A DNA stretch of 64,000 bases from Photobacterium marinum (GTDB lineage Bacteria; Pseudomonadota; Gammaproteobacteria; Enterobacterales; Vibrionaceae): positions 62,001 through 126,000 of the forward strand of contig NZ_AMZO01000025.1 in the NCBI RefSeq assembly GCF_000331515.1. Direction: 5' to 3'. The notes under the pieces were generated by a model that searched no databases, was not told where the DNA came from, and saw only the letters and a program-made list of their open reading frames with translations. Positions 9,701-20,912 of this stretch are shown here, piece after piece (position 1 is the first letter of the stretch; every line of letters begins with the position of its first letter). Both the position numbers and the translations under genes were made by a program.

Positions 9701-10159
9701 TTAGAGCTTTTTTTGTAGTTCTTCAATGAAAGAAACTAGTCCATCCTCATCATTCTGGTCAAATCTTGATAAGTTTGGGCTATCTACATCCAGTACACCA
9801 TACAAATTTCCTTTCACAGAAAAAGGGATAACGATTTCAGAATTACTTGCTGAATCGCAGACAATATGCCCTTCAAACTGGTGTACATCATCAACCCGTT
9901 GCACTTTATTTTCTGCAATAGCTGTTCCGCAAACCCCTTTCCCTAGCGGAATTCGCACACAGGCTGGCTTTCCCTGGAACGGCCCTAAAACCAACTGCTC
10001 CTCTTTTAAGAAATAAAAGCCTACCCAGTTGATCTCTTCTAACTCCATGTTGAGTAACGCACTAATATTAGATGTATTAGCAATAAGGTCACTCTCACCA
10101 TCAATTAACGCAAGTGCCTGCTTAGTGAGCCTGTTATAAAAAGCGGCTTTATTTTCCAT
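9701..10159 (-). CDS. msrC: Free methionine-(R)-sulfoxide reductase (GAF domain)
   Basis: A 152-aa single GAF-domain protein of the fRMsr family (E. coli MsrC/YebR), which reduces free methionine-R-sulfoxide. The redox cysteines are in 'ACVRIPLGKGVCGTA' and 'IVCDSASNSEIVIPF', as in the family. 'INWVGFYFLKEEQLVLGPFQGKPACV' is also characteristic. The start ATG at 10159 has AAGGAG eight bases upstream. It is divergent from the ABC transporter gene; the E. coli neighbourhood msrC-letA-letB-rsmF is preserved except for the inserted ABC gene. Confidence 0.94.
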   Translation of the reverse strand: MENKAAFYNRLTKQALALIDGESDLIANTSNISALLNMELEEINWVGFYFLKEEQLVLGPFQGKPACVRIPLGKGVCGTAIAENKVQRVDDVHQFEGHIVCDSASNSEIVIPFSVKGNLYGVLDVDSPNLSRFDQNDEDGLVSFIEELQKKL

Positions 10160-10243
10160 GGCTTACTCCTTTTATAGCCGTTAAAATGGCAACCATTGTT
10201 AGTAATAGGAATCATTATCACTGTGAAAGGTAATTCAAATCAA

Positions 10244-12073
10244 ATGATTAACTGGTCATGGCTGGTAAAGCAAGCAAAACATCACCAGCCAAGACTGCTC
10301 ACAGCCAATATCATCGCCATCATCGCCACGCTGGTCAGTGTACCCATTCCGCTTCTGATGCCACTGATGGTCGATGAAATTCTTCTTGATCAGCCCGGTA
10401 AGGGAATTGAACTCCTTAACTATTTTCTCCCTGAATCATTACGCCAACCTACGGCTTACATTCTTCTGGTTCTGTTGTTTGTTGTTTTAATGCGGGTAGG
10501 CAGTCAGGCACTTAACATTTTGCAAAGTCGTCAGTTTACCCTTGTTGCTAAAGACATCACCTACAACATTCGTAAACACATCATCAATAAGCTGGGCAGG
10601 ATCAGTATGCGCCAGTATGAAGAACGCGGTAGCGGTGGGATCACTTCTCATCTGATTACAGATGTAGAAACCATCGATAAATTTATCGGCGATACGCTAA
10701 GTAGGTTCCTGGTTGGCTTGCTGACAATTATTGGTACCGCCATTATTATGCTGTGGCTTAACTGGCAGTTGGGCCTTTTTATCCTCCTAGTTAACCCGCT
10801 TGTCGTTTACGCTTCGCGCCTGATGGGTAACCGTGTAAAGACACTAAAGAAAAAGGAGAATCAGGCGTTTGAAAAATTTCAGCAACGATTAGTTGAAACA
10901 TTGGATGGTATCTACCAGCTTCGTGCCTCTAACCGTGAGCGTGAATTCCTCAACCAACTCAAGTCCAACGCCAATGACATTCGTTATGATGCTGATAAGT
11001 ATGCCTGGCAGTCAGAAGCAGCCGGACGGATTTCTTTCCTGCTGTTCTTACTCGGCTTTGAGCTATTCCGCGCGATGGCAATGATGATGGTACTGTTTAC
11101 CGATTTAACCATTGGACAGATGTTCGCCATCTTCGGTTACCTTTGGTTTATGCTCGGCCCGGTACAGGAGCTCCTGGGAATTCAATTTGCCTGGTATAGT
11201 GCCTCAGCGGCCATGCAGCGCCTGAACGGACTCATATCCATAGAAGAAGAAAAACGCCCTGTCGCGAAAGTGAACCCATTTAATGACAAAGAAACGATCA
11301 ACATCGAAGTAAAGGATATCCATTTTGCTTACGATGAAGATAAAGAAGTACTCAACGGACTGAGCCTTGCGATTCCAGCAGGAAAAAGGATCGCTCTTGT
11401 TGGCTCATCCGGTGGTGGTAAATCAACCCTTATTCAGCTTCTGCTCGGCATATATCAAAAAGACCGAGGTGACATTGTGATCAACGGCCATCCCATTGAA
11501 GATGTGGGCTATGAAGCTCTGCGCAACAAAATGGCAGTGGTCTTACAACATCCCGTGCTCTTTAATGATACACTCCGCCACAATTTGTGTCTGGGTGCTG
11601 ATTTTACCGATGAGCAGCTATGGCAGGCATTGGAAATTGCCCAAATGACCGATGTGACCCAACGCCTGACTGATGGACTAGATACACAAATCGGTCGTCA
11701 GGGGATTCGCCTTTCAGGTGGACAACGTCAGCGACTGGCTATTGCGAGGATGCTCCTGGCTAATCCGGAGTTTGTCATTCTGGATGAGGCGACATCTGCG
11801 CTTGATACAGCAACGGAAGCAGCTCTTCATACGGCGCTGAATGAATTTTTAGTTAACAGAACAACACTAATTGTTGCACACCGTTTATCTGCGGTTAAGC
11901 AAGCTGATTTAATCTACGTGCTTGAAGATGGTCAGGTTAGCCAGGCGGGCACCCATTCAGAACTTGTAAACACAGAAGGCCTATACCAGACCCTATATGG
12001 TTCTGTTCAGTCGGCGGACGCAGTATTACCAAACACGGAACAACTATCAGTAGCCAGGCTTAATGTAAAATAA
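10244..12073 (+). CDS. ABC exporter half-transporter (TMD-NBD fusion)
   Basis: A ~609-aa MsbA/MDR-type ABC exporter. About residues 15-310 hold six predicted membrane helices, for example 'LLTANIIAIIATLVSVPIPLLMPL' and 'LTIIGTAIIMLWLNWQLGLFILL' read in part. The nucleotide-binding domain follows: Walker A GSSGGGKST, Q-loop 'VVLQHPVLF', signature LSGGQRQRLAIARMLL, Walker B 'FVILDEATSALD' and H-loop 'IVAHRLS'. It should work as a homodimer in the inner membrane; the substrate cannot be told. The frame is open back to TTG 10196, but ATG 10244 (MINWSWLVKQAK) with AAAGG upstream, or GTG 10223, is more likely. Confidence 0.9.
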   Translation: MINWSWLVKQAKHHQPRLLTANIIAIIATLVSVPIPLLMPLMVDEILLDQPGKGIELLNYFLPESLRQPTAYILLVLLFVVLMRVGSQALNILQSRQFTLVAKDITYNIRKHIINKLGRISMRQYEERGSGGITSHLITDVETIDKFIGDTLSRFLVGLLTIIGTAIIMLWLNWQLGLFILLVNPLVVYASRLMGNRVKTLKKKENQAFEKFQQRLVETLDGIYQLRASNREREFLNQLKSNANDIRYDADKYAWQSEAAGRISFLLFLLGFELFRAMAMMMVLFTDLTIGQMFAIFGYLWFMLGPVQELLGIQFAWYSASAAMQRLNGLISIEEEKRPVAKVNPFNDKETINIEVKDIHFAYDEDKEVLNGLSLAIPAGKRIALVGSSGGGKSTLIQLLLGIYQKDRGDIVINGHPIEDVGYEALRNKMAVVLQHPVLFNDTLRHNLCLGADFTDEQLWQALEIAQMTDVTQRLTDGLDTQIGRQGIRLSGGQRQRLAIARMLLANPEFVILDEATSALDTATEAALHTALNEFLVNRTTLIVAHRLSAVKQADLIYVLEDGQVSQAGTHSELVNTEGLYQTLYGSVQSADAVLPNTEQLSVARLNVK

Positions 12074-12143
12074 TATAGTGTTCATTTTTAATGGTAGCAC
12101 TCTGAAACTGCTTGTTTTTCGTGCTTAATAAGGATTAAACAAC

Positions 12144-13340
12144 ATGTCACTGGCAAGACTCTGTCCCGGCTGCGACCTACTTGTTATGCCTGAAGTCGCT
12201 AAACGAGGACATAGTGCTTACTGCCCGCGTTGCAATACTCGCTTATATCGTGGCGGCACATCACACTTTAACGGTGAATTTGCTATTGCACTGGCTTGTT
12301 TAATCCTTTTCATTCCTGCCCATTTTTTTCCGTTGATCACCATTCGCCTGTTCGGCGTGATGATCCCGGCTACCCTACCGGCAGGAACACTTACGCTGGC
12401 AGCCGATTTTCCGGCTGTCGCATTTCTCATCCTGTTTTGTAGTTCTATAGCCCCGTTATTGGTCAGCCTTTCTGTCATTGCTGCGCAGGTTAGTCTTAAA
12501 TTCAGATACTTGCAGCTTTTCCGTACCTCGGTGTGGATTATCGAACACCTGAAATACTGGGCAATGTTTGATGTTTTTCTTGTTAGCCTGGCAATCTCAT
12601 GCTTTAAAGTTCAGGATTATGCAGATATTTATGTCGGGCCCGGTCTGTATTCTCTGGTCACCCTGCAAATACTGATGTCACTACTTATCACTAAGGTAAC
12701 GATTTCCCGCTACTGGGAAGCCTGGCAACCTGAAGTTGAACATAAAGCGGATGAACTGACGACGCACTGCCATACCTGTCATCTAACCCAGGCTGATGGC
12801 GAACACTGCATCCGTTGTTCATCACCACTATATAAACGTATGCCTCACTCGGTGCAGAAGACATGGTCATACCTTATTGCCGCCAGTATCTTTATTTTGC
12901 CGGCTAACATTTACCCGATTTCAATATTCCTGAATAACGGGAAACGGGTCGAAGATACGATTTTTTCAGGTGTTGCCTCGCTAGTCAAAAGTGGTATGAC
13001 TGGCATCGCCATCATCATCTTTGTAGCCAGTATAGTGGTACCGGTAGCAAAAATTCTCGGGCTGGCTTTTCTTCTTTTGACCATCCAGTTCAAACGCAGA
13101 GTCAATCATCTGCAACGCATGAGGATATATCGTGTTATCCAGTGGATTGGTAAATGGTCGATGATGGATCTTTTCGTGATTTCGCTCATGGTCTGCCTGA
13201 TTGATCGTGACCAACTTCTTGATTTTACACCCGGACCGGGAGCTATTGCTTTCGGTGTAGTGGTGGTTCTTACTATGCTCGCTGCTGAAAGCTTAGATTC
13301 TCGTCTTATTTGGGACAACTATGAACAACGGACAAAATAA
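12144..13340 (+). CDS. letA: LetA/PqiA family inner-membrane protein
   Basis: A 398-aa PqiA-family membrane protein (E. coli LetA/YebS). It is the inner-membrane partner of the MCE protein encoded next and takes part in lipid transport between inner and outer membranes. There are two zinc-ribbon-like sets of cysteines: CPGC...CPRC near residues 7-30 and CHTC...CIRC near 212-228. Each is followed by a four-helix PqiA membrane module, so the protein is two repeats. The ATG at 12144 has AAGGA upstream. The stop overlaps the letB start by 20 bases, which indicates coupled translation. Confidence 0.93.
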   Translation: MSLARLCPGCDLLVMPEVAKRGHSAYCPRCNTRLYRGGTSHFNGEFAIALACLILFIPAHFFPLITIRLFGVMIPATLPAGTLTLAADFPAVAFLILFCSSIAPLLVSLSVIAAQVSLKFRYLQLFRTSVWIIEHLKYWAMFDVFLVSLAISCFKVQDYADIYVGPGLYSLVTLQILMSLLITKVTISRYWEAWQPEVEHKADELTTHCHTCHLTQADGEHCIRCSSPLYKRMPHSVQKTWSYLIAASIFILPANIYPISIFLNNGKRVEDTIFSGVASLVKSGMTGIAIIIFVASIVVPVAKILGLAFLLLTIQFKRRVNHLQRMRIYRVIQWIGKWSMMDLFVISLMVCLIDRDQLLDFTPGPGAIAFGVVVVLTMLAAESLDSRLIWDNYEQRTK

Positions 13341-15948
13341 CCAACAACCAGAACCGGTAAAAGTAAAAAGAGATCGTGGATTATCCCCTTTATGGATCCT
13401 TCCCCTGCTTGCCCTCACTCTGGCAGGATGGCTGGTATTCAAAGCTGTCAATGAGGCGGGGCAACGCATTAAAATCCACTTCAATGATGCTGCAGGTATT
13501 ACTGCCGGCAGAACTACTATTCGTTACCAGGGTCTCGAAATCGGTATGGTACGTGTAGTTAACCTGTCCCGCGATCTGCAAAGTATCTATGCCGAAGCCG
13601 ACATCTACCCGGAAGCTGTTCAGACACTAAAAGAAGGGACACGCTTCTGGCTGGTTAAACCTAAGGCTTCTATTACCGGTATTTCCGGCTTGGATGCGTT
13701 GGTTTCCGGTAACTATATTGCCCTTCAACCGGGTGAAGGTAAGCCTACGTATGAATTTAAGGCATTAGACAGCCAGCCATCTGATACACCTATTGGCCAG
13801 GGTCTAAAAATTCGTCTGCGCTCACCGAACCTTGGCTCTGTCAGCATCGGCTCTCAGGTTCTGTACAAGAAGATTCCGGTCGGTGACGTTTATAACTACA
13901 CCCTGAGCAATGACAAAAAGCGCGTTCTGATTGATATCCTTATTCGTCCGCAATACGCCGGACTGGTAACTAATAAAAGTCGTTTCTGGAATGTCAGCGG
14001 TATGAGTGCCAATGTCGGTTTTAACGGCGTTGACGTTCAGTTTGAAAGCCTGTCGGCGATGATTGGCGGTGCCATAGCGTTCGACTCTCCGGATGAAGGC
14101 ACTCCGGTTGAGGCAGATCATCTGTTCCGTCTATATCCGGATTTGAATACCGCTGGTCGTGGTATCGCAATTACAATTGACCTGCCGGATAACAATAATA
14201 TCAGTGCCAGCGGAGCTCCTATCATTTACCGTGGACTCCAAATCGGCCAGATTTCGGATCTGCGTCTTGATGAGCAACACAAAAAAATCATCGCCCACGC
14301 AGCTATTGAGCCAAGCATGAGCGATTTGCTGACAACCGGTTCTCATATGGTACTGGAAGAAGCCGAGTTATCCTTGAGCGGCGTAAAGAACATCGGCAAC
14401 CTGATCCGTGGCAATTTCCTGACCTTAATTCCGGGCGAAGGTCCGACTACACGTCGATTCAGGGCTATCACTCAAGATGAGTTGCAGGAGCAACAACCAG
14501 GCGTGGCAACTTTCTCACTGTATGCCGATAACAGTTATGGTGTTAAGCGAGGTACAAGGCTGAAGCACCGTGGTGTAGAAGTTGGCCGCGTTACTAAAGT
14601 TACACTTAAAGATAAGAAAATCCGCTTTGATGTGGTTGTTAAGCCTGAGTACACATCATTGGTTCGCTCTGCCAGCCGTTTCTTCCTTGATGGCGGCATC
14701 CAGGCCAACATCAGTGCCAAAGGTGTTGATGTTAATGTTCCGCCAGCAGATCAAATCATCAGCCAAGCCATCAACTTCACCAGTGAAGGTGGCAAGGAAA
14801 TAAGAAAAACCTATCCATTGTATAAGAGCCGCCAATTAGCAAAACTGGCTGCTGAAAACCTCAAAGGTTATACCAGCATCAAGCTGTATGCAGATGAGTT
14901 ACCGCCCGTTTCAGAAGGGAGCCCTATCCTTTATCGCAACATGTCTGTTGGTGAAGTGAAAAGTTACGTTCTGATAAGTGACGGCGTCACAATATCAATT
15001 GCGATCGACAATAAGTATCGTCATTTAATCAAGGCTGATACCGTATTCTGGAACCGATCTGGTGTAGAAGTTGAGGCTGGTCTGGATGGTGTCAGTATTA
15101 AGGCAGACCCTATCACTACCCTAATCAAAGGCGGCATTGCTTTTGATGAGCTGAAAGGCGTCGCCAATAAAACAGGTTCACGCTACAAGCTGTATTCCAG
15201 CCTGAAAGAAGCGAAAGATTTCGGTCAGTTGATCACTCTGACAGCGGCTGACGCTAAAGCCATTTCCGTCAGTTCTGATATTCGCTACCAGGGTGTTAAT
15301 GTAGGTAAGGTGATTGAAACCATTCCAGACTTCAACGCTGGAAATGTAAAAGTCAAAGCTCGCCTGTTCCCTCAATATGCAAAAAAGCTGGCAAAGTCGA
15401 ACAGCTACTTCTGGGTGGTAACACCAAAACTGAGCCTGACCGGAGCCAAAAACCTGGATACTCTGCTAAGCAGCTATATTGCGGTTGCGCCTGGTGATGG
15501 TCATTTCAATCAGAGTTTCAAGCTCGGTACCGCTGAGCTGGTAAATTCCGGCCTGACAATCATCTTGGAAAGTGAAGACCGAGGCTCTATCAGCGAAGGG
15601 ACTCCAATTCTTTATCGTGACATCCAGGTTGGCCAGGTTGTGAAAGTGTCTCTGGGTGAGATGGCAGATCGCGTTATCCTGGAAGCTCAGATTGAACATA
15701 AATACAGTCACTTGGTACGCACTGATTCCGTTTTCTGGAACAAGTCAGGAGTTGATGTCACCATCGGACTGACCGGCGCATCCGTTCAGTCCGGCACTGT
15801 AGACAGTCTGATCCGCGGAGGCATTGCGTTTGCCACTCCGGAAGAACAACCATTGGCACCAAAGGCTAAACAGGATAGTCACTACCTGTTGTACAAAGAT
15901 GCCAAACCACAGTGGAAAACCTGGCGTACGGCAATTCCCCGCCACTAA
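13321..15948 (+). CDS. letB: LetB, seven-MCE-domain lipid transport tunnel protein
   Basis: An 875-aa MCE protein with one N-terminal transmembrane helix (~residues 22-42), then seven consecutive MCE domains in the periplasm. The repeated 'I.Y.G..VG.V' core can be counted seven times: TIRYQGLEIG, QVLYKKIPVG, PIIYRGLQIG, RLKHRGVEVG, PILYRNMSVG, DIRYQGVNVG and PILYRDIQVG. E. coli LetB (877 aa) also has seven and forms a hexameric tunnel spanning the periplasm. PqiB has three, so length and count identify LetB. It overlaps letA by 20 bases. A strong terminator follows at 15977. Confidence 0.95.
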   Translation: MNNGQNNQQPEPVKVKRDRGLSPLWILPLLALTLAGWLVFKAVNEAGQRIKIHFNDAAGITAGRTTIRYQGLEIGMVRVVNLSRDLQSIYAEADIYPEAVQTLKEGTRFWLVKPKASITGISGLDALVSGNYIALQPGEGKPTYEFKALDSQPSDTPIGQGLKIRLRSPNLGSVSIGSQVLYKKIPVGDVYNYTLSNDKKRVLIDILIRPQYAGLVTNKSRFWNVSGMSANVGFNGVDVQFESLSAMIGGAIAFDSPDEGTPVEADHLFRLYPDLNTAGRGIAITIDLPDNNNISASGAPIIYRGLQIGQISDLRLDEQHKKIIAHAAIEPSMSDLLTTGSHMVLEEAELSLSGVKNIGNLIRGNFLTLIPGEGPTTRRFRAITQDELQEQQPGVATFSLYADNSYGVKRGTRLKHRGVEVGRVTKVTLKDKKIRFDVVVKPEYTSLVRSASRFFLDGGIQANISAKGVDVNVPPADQIISQAINFTSEGGKEIRKTYPLYKSRQLAKLAAENLKGYTSIKLYADELPPVSEGSPILYRNMSVGEVKSYVLISDGVTISIAIDNKYRHLIKADTVFWNRSGVEVEAGLDGVSIKADPITTLIKGGIAFDELKGVANKTGSRYKLYSSLKEAKDFGQLITLTAADAKAISVSSDIRYQGVNVGKVIETIPDFNAGNVKVKARLFPQYAKKLAKSNSYFWVVTPKLSLTGAKNLDTLLSSYIAVAPGDGHFNQSFKLGTAELVNSGLTIILESEDRGSISEGTPILYRDIQVGQVVKVSLGEMADRVILEAQIEHKYSHLVRTDSVFWNKSGVDVTIGLTGASVQSGTVDSLIRGGIAFATPEEQPLAPKAKQDSHYLLYKDAKPQWKTWRTAIPRH

Positions 15949-15976
15949 GCGCTGATACTTCCAACCCGTTGTAAAC

Positions 15977-16004
15977 AAAGGAGCACCCAGTGCTCCTTTT
16001 CTTT
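15977..16004 (+). terminator. Rho-independent terminator after letB
   Basis: Stem AAAGGAGCA / TGCTCCTTT with a five-base loop and following T-rich bases, 29 bases after the letB stop. Confidence 0.85.
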
Positions 16005-16106
16005 GTCTGATTCTTTGCCATTCATGCAGACTGCCGTCGATTATTATCCCAGTTTGTTATAGACTCTCGCTTCATCGCCAGATAAAGATATATACGAGAC
16101 AAACCC

Positions 16107-17537
16107 TTGCATCCGAACATTTACATCCCAGAAGCTTTTATTGAGCAAATTCGTCAGATCATGCCTGAACACTTAAGCATGGATGAGTTCATTGCCTGCT
16201 GTAAAACCCCTCTTCGCCGTAGTATCCGCGTTAACACGCTAAAGATCAGTGTGGAAGATTTTCTTACCCGGGTTGCAGACAAAGGCTGGACTCTCACACC
16301 TGTACCCTGGTGCGAAACAGGTTTCTGGATTGAACGTGAAGATGAAGACAGCGTCTCTTTAGGTAATACTGCTGAGCACATGGCTGGCCTGTTCTACATT
16401 CAGGAAGCCAGCTCCATGATGCCGGTAACGGCGTTATTGAAAGACAACGATGCATTGGATTGTGTTTTAGATATGGCATCTGCGCCTGGCTCTAAAACCA
16501 CGCAGATTGCCTGTGCAATGGAAAACCGCGGCGCACTGGTTGCTAACGAACTGGCCGCCAGCCGCATCAAAGTTCTGCATTCAAACCTTCAGCGTTGTGG
16601 TGTCTATAATGCCGCCCTAACCCATTTTGACGGTTGTGTATTCGGTGGCTGGGCTCCTGAATCTTTTGATTCCATTCTGCTTGATGCACCATGCTCAGGC
16701 GAAGGCGCAATCCGCAAAGATGACGACGCGATGGAAAACTGGAGCCTGGAATCTGTTGAAGAGATTGCAGCCGTTCAGCGTGATCTGATCGTCAGTGCAT
16801 TTCAGGCACTAAAACCCGGCGGCGTGATGGTGTACTCAACTTGTACCCTGAACTTGAGTGAAAACCAGCATGCTTGTCACTTCCTAAAAGAAACCTTCGG
16901 TGATGCTGTGGCTTTTGAACCGCTGGACAATTTGTTCGACGGCGCGAAGCAAGCTCTAACGGAAGAAGGCTTCCTGCATGTTTATCCGCAAATCTTTGAC
17001 AGTGAAGGCTTCTTCGTTGCCCGTATCCGTAAGCTTGAATCAGTAGAATCACCAAAGGTGAAAAAGCGCCTGGGCAAATTCCCATTCTCACTGGCTAAAG
17101 ATAAAGAACAACAAGACATTACCAAAAGCATTAAAGCTGATTTGGACATTAGTCTTCCTGAAGAAAGCGAAATTTGGTTACGTGATAAAGAAGTCTGGCT
17201 GTTCCCGGCAAAACTTCATCCGTTACTAAGCGAAATCCGTTTCCAGCGCATCGGTATCAAACTGGCCGAGCAACACAAGAAAGGTTATCGCTGGCAGCAT
17301 GAAGCCATTATGTCCTTGGCTAAAGGTGATGAAAGTGTGGCAATTGCCCTGACACCCGAACAGGCGAAAGAATGGTTTATGGGACGTGATATCCGTCCTG
17401 AAGATATGTCCGGTAAAGGTGAACTTATTGTTACCTACCGTGATTACCCGATCGGCATCGGCAAATGGGTTGGCAACCGCATTAAAAACGGCCTGCCTCG
17501 TGAACTTGTTCGCGATACTAACTTGTTTGATATTTGA
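16107..17537 (+). CDS. rsmF: 16S rRNA m5C1407 methyltransferase RsmF
   Basis: A 476-aa SAM-dependent RNA cytosine-C5 methyltransferase (E. coli RsmF/YebU), acting on C1407 of 16S rRNA. The SAM-binding motif is 'DMASAPGSKTTQIA'. The two catalytic cysteines are in 'LLDAPCSGEGA' and 'VYSTCTLN'. A C-terminal PUA-like extension ('GIKLAEQHKKGYRWQHEA', 'GNRIKNGLPRELVRD') completes the family length. The start is TTG 16107 (MHPNIYIPEAFIEQIRQIMP), chosen because it aligns with the E. coli N-terminus and no upstream ATG fits. It follows letB, as in E. coli. Confidence 0.95.
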   Translation: MHPNIYIPEAFIEQIRQIMPEHLSMDEFIACCKTPLRRSIRVNTLKISVEDFLTRVADKGWTLTPVPWCETGFWIEREDEDSVSLGNTAEHMAGLFYIQEASSMMPVTALLKDNDALDCVLDMASAPGSKTTQIACAMENRGALVANELAASRIKVLHSNLQRCGVYNAALTHFDGCVFGGWAPESFDSILLDAPCSGEGAIRKDDDAMENWSLESVEEIAAVQRDLIVSAFQALKPGGVMVYSTCTLNLSENQHACHFLKETFGDAVAFEPLDNLFDGAKQALTEEGFLHVYPQIFDSEGFFVARIRKLESVESPKVKKRLGKFPFSLAKDKEQQDITKSIKADLDISLPEESEIWLRDKEVWLFPAKLHPLLSEIRFQRIGIKLAEQHKKGYRWQHEAIMSLAKGDESVAIALTPEQAKEWFMGRDIRPEDMSGKGELIVTYRDYPIGIGKWVGNRIKNGLPRELVRDTNLFDI

Positions 17538-18724
<1,187 letters not shown>

Positions 18725-18770
18725 TATTCCAATTCAGACACTTTCAGATTCCTGCCACACTGGATTTACT

Positions 18771-18806
18771 GCCTTACCTGTATATCTTTCCAGGTAAGGC
18801 TTTTTT
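18771..18806 (+). terminator. Rho-independent terminator after azoR
   Basis: Perfect 10-bp stem GCCTTACCTG / CAGGTAAGGC with a ten-base loop and T6 tail, 46 bases after azoR. Confidence 0.92.
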
Positions 18807-18833
18807 GTTTCTTTCATCATGCTCGTCTATCCA

Positions 18834-20195
18834 TCAAAAATCGAATTGCAAATAGACAGTGTTGTAATTGCTTCCACCCTTGATTCGACCAAACTGGGAA
18901 GCATTTTCAAAAATGGCCGAACGATGATGAAGACTATAGCCAAACCACACATTATCCAGTGGCTTATGGTTGAATAAGTCACCAAGGTTTACATCAAAAG
19001 AGAAGTCGAGAAAATTAAGCAAATTACTTGGCTCATACCCTTTCCTGTCCATTTCACTTTGCTCAATGTAAGTAATATTACTGATATAAGATAATCCCTC
19101 TGCAGCACCGAAGCGCCACTTCACTGGCCAGTCAACGGTATAATAAGCTTTCACCGCCATGACATACTCTTGAGTTGAACCTTGGACATCGGAGCTCCAA
19201 TGCCAGACAAACCCGGGAGTCAGATAAATATCTAATGGCAACCCGAACAACTCATCCGTTAACGGATGGCCATAGAAAAGAGAAGTAAGCTGATTATTGA
19301 ACTCATCCTTCACCCGGTTACCAGAGAATATTTCACCAATGTTTGAAGGTGTCGCCCAACCATGCGCAACTCGCAGATAAGGTTTATTGCTCAAGGTTGT
19401 TTTTCTGGGCTTCTTAGTGTCATTAAAGAAGCCTAAACCGGCATAAACCTCCCCTTGCCAGTCTTCATCAACAATAAATGAGTCTTGTATATTTTTATCG
19501 AACCTCGTTGCTCTTGCTCCCGCTAACAAATAGAGATTTGACGCAACATGATAACTAACTGAAGCTCCCAGCTTAATATCTACTCCAGCATTAATCGACT
19601 CAAAATTAAGACCATAGTAATAACTGTTGTACGCACTTTCCTTCCAGTTTAATGATGCCTGTGGCATGAAACGCCAGTTTCCAGTCTGATAAATTGCTCC
19701 CAACGTTGCCAACGAACTGAATCGTCCATCGGGATCAGACAAAACATCGAACTGACTATATAAATCATTCTCGAATTGATATTTAAGTTGGAAACCAATA
19801 TCACCGGTATCACCGCCAATTTGATTCTGAAATGATGAAGGGATATCAATAAAATGCATTCTTACCAAGGCATTTAATTCCCAGTCTTCATAGCGATACA
19901 GATTCAATCCAGCTTCTGTACCATTGAGAAACAGCCTATCCCCCTGATAAAACATCATTGGAACAAAAGTGGTTACACTTGTATCTTCGACGACAGACTG
20001 TGTCGCATACGGTATGGATGCCGTCCTTACAACCGCGGCTAGCCCCCAAGGTTGCTCTCCGTCTCGCTTAACCCTCAGATCTTCAACAGATATCAATCCA
20101 TCAGGCCGCTTTACATCCTCAACCCATGTGACGTTGTCACCCGCACCCGCTGTTAAGGGCAATGTAATAGCCAAGTATTTCCAGAAATTACTCAA
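18834..20195 (-). CDS. MipA/OmpV-like outer-membrane beta-barrel protein
   Basis: A 453-aa outer-membrane protein. A short signal-like segment is at residues 1-18 (MSNFWKYLAITLPLTAGA). The body is made of alternating amphipathic strands and ends in Phe ('NTVYLQFDF'), as outer-membrane barrels do. 'MMFYQGDRLFLNGTEAGLNLYRYEDWEL' resembles the MipA/OmpV family, but those proteins are ~250-280 aa, so this one is much longer. The C-terminal 'GYSLHHRSAIFENASQFGRIKGGSNY' recalls the His-Ser active-site region of PagL-type lipid A deacylases. Which fold applies cannot be settled by eye. It is divergent from the C25 peptidase gene. Confidence 0.65.
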   Translation of the reverse strand: MSNFWKYLAITLPLTAGAGDNVTWVEDVKRPDGLISVEDLRVKRDGEQPWGLAAVVRTASIPYATQSVVEDTSVTTFVPMMFYQGDRLFLNGTEAGLNLYRYEDWELNALVRMHFIDIPSSFQNQIGGDTGDIGFQLKYQFENDLYSQFDVLSDPDGRFSSLATLGAIYQTGNWRFMPQASLNWKESAYNSYYYGLNFESINAGVDIKLGASVSYHVASNLYLLAGARATRFDKNIQDSFIVDEDWQGEVYAGLGFFNDTKKPRKTTLSNKPYLRVAHGWATPSNIGEIFSGNRVKDEFNNQLTSLFYGHPLTDELFGLPLDIYLTPGFVWHWSSDVQGSTQEYVMAVKAYYTVDWPVKWRFGAAEGLSYISNITYIEQSEMDRKGYEPSNLLNFLDFSFDVNLGDLFNHKPLDNVWFGYSLHHRSAIFENASQFGRIKGGSNYNTVYLQFDF

Positions 20196-20912
20196 ATAAC
20201 CGTCTCTATCATTCGTTCATGTATGAATACTCTAGTGCAAAATTAATTCGAGAACATGTTTTTCGATAAGAATCACAATAATCCTTCATATTTCAACAAC
20301 AGGAAATATTAGACAATTCTTAATCAAAGGAAGATTGTGCATAAATAAAACGCAATAAGCATAAATTGACACATGATGCGCACTTCCCATGGAATAGACA
20401 CAATACTCAATAAGAATAAAATTGCGAGGAATATCTAATTTGTTATACAAAATTTGATTCTTACTTTAAATATCTGCGGCAGACTCCTATATTCGTGGTA
20501 TACATAATATGCATTAAAAACATAGCAATACCTTATTGAGTTGCTCGTGAAACGAACAAACCCAATTGAAAAGTCATATCAATTTAAAGTACAAGGAAGT
20601 AACAAATAGATTAATTCATTATCATTAGTTGACAATCGATTTGCATGAGCAAGCGATGACGGAATAAAAGTTTGATATTAGTTCAACGCAGTATTGATAT
20701 ATACATGCGAAGTTTTTTGCGCTCATTTTTAACCATCTTTTCGCTTGTTATTTGCATTTCAATCAACAAAGAAAAAGGAGTTAATAAGCACAGTAAAATT
20801 TTAATGAGAATCACATATTCTCAAACCTAATAAAGCCTAATCAATTTTATAACAACTGCACTAAATGCAGAGTTTCAATTTCAACAACACATAACAGTTA
20901 CAGGAGATAATA
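20196..20912. promoter_or_regulatory. Long divergent region upstream of the first C25 peptidase
   Basis: 717 AT-rich bases with no gene. It contains two blocks repeated upstream of the second peptidase gene: 20424-20512 (listed separately) and the immediate leader ~20820-20912. The leader has a small hairpin CTGCA-CTAAA-TGCAG and ends in the ribosome-binding site GGAGATAATA before the ATG. The ~300 bases between the blocks are much less similar. Confidence 0.5.
20424..20512 (+). repeat. Conserved upstream block, copy 1
   Basis: The first 29 bases (20424-20452) match 24054-24082 with a single mismatch. They contain the imperfect dyad TTGTTATACAA. Weaker similarity continues to about 20512 ('TATTCGTGGTATAC' against 'TATTCGTGATATAT'). 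The block lies 489 bases before the peptidase ATG; the second copy lies 468 bases before its ATG. This is a candidate distal promoter or regulator site shared by the two genes. Confidence 0.6.
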
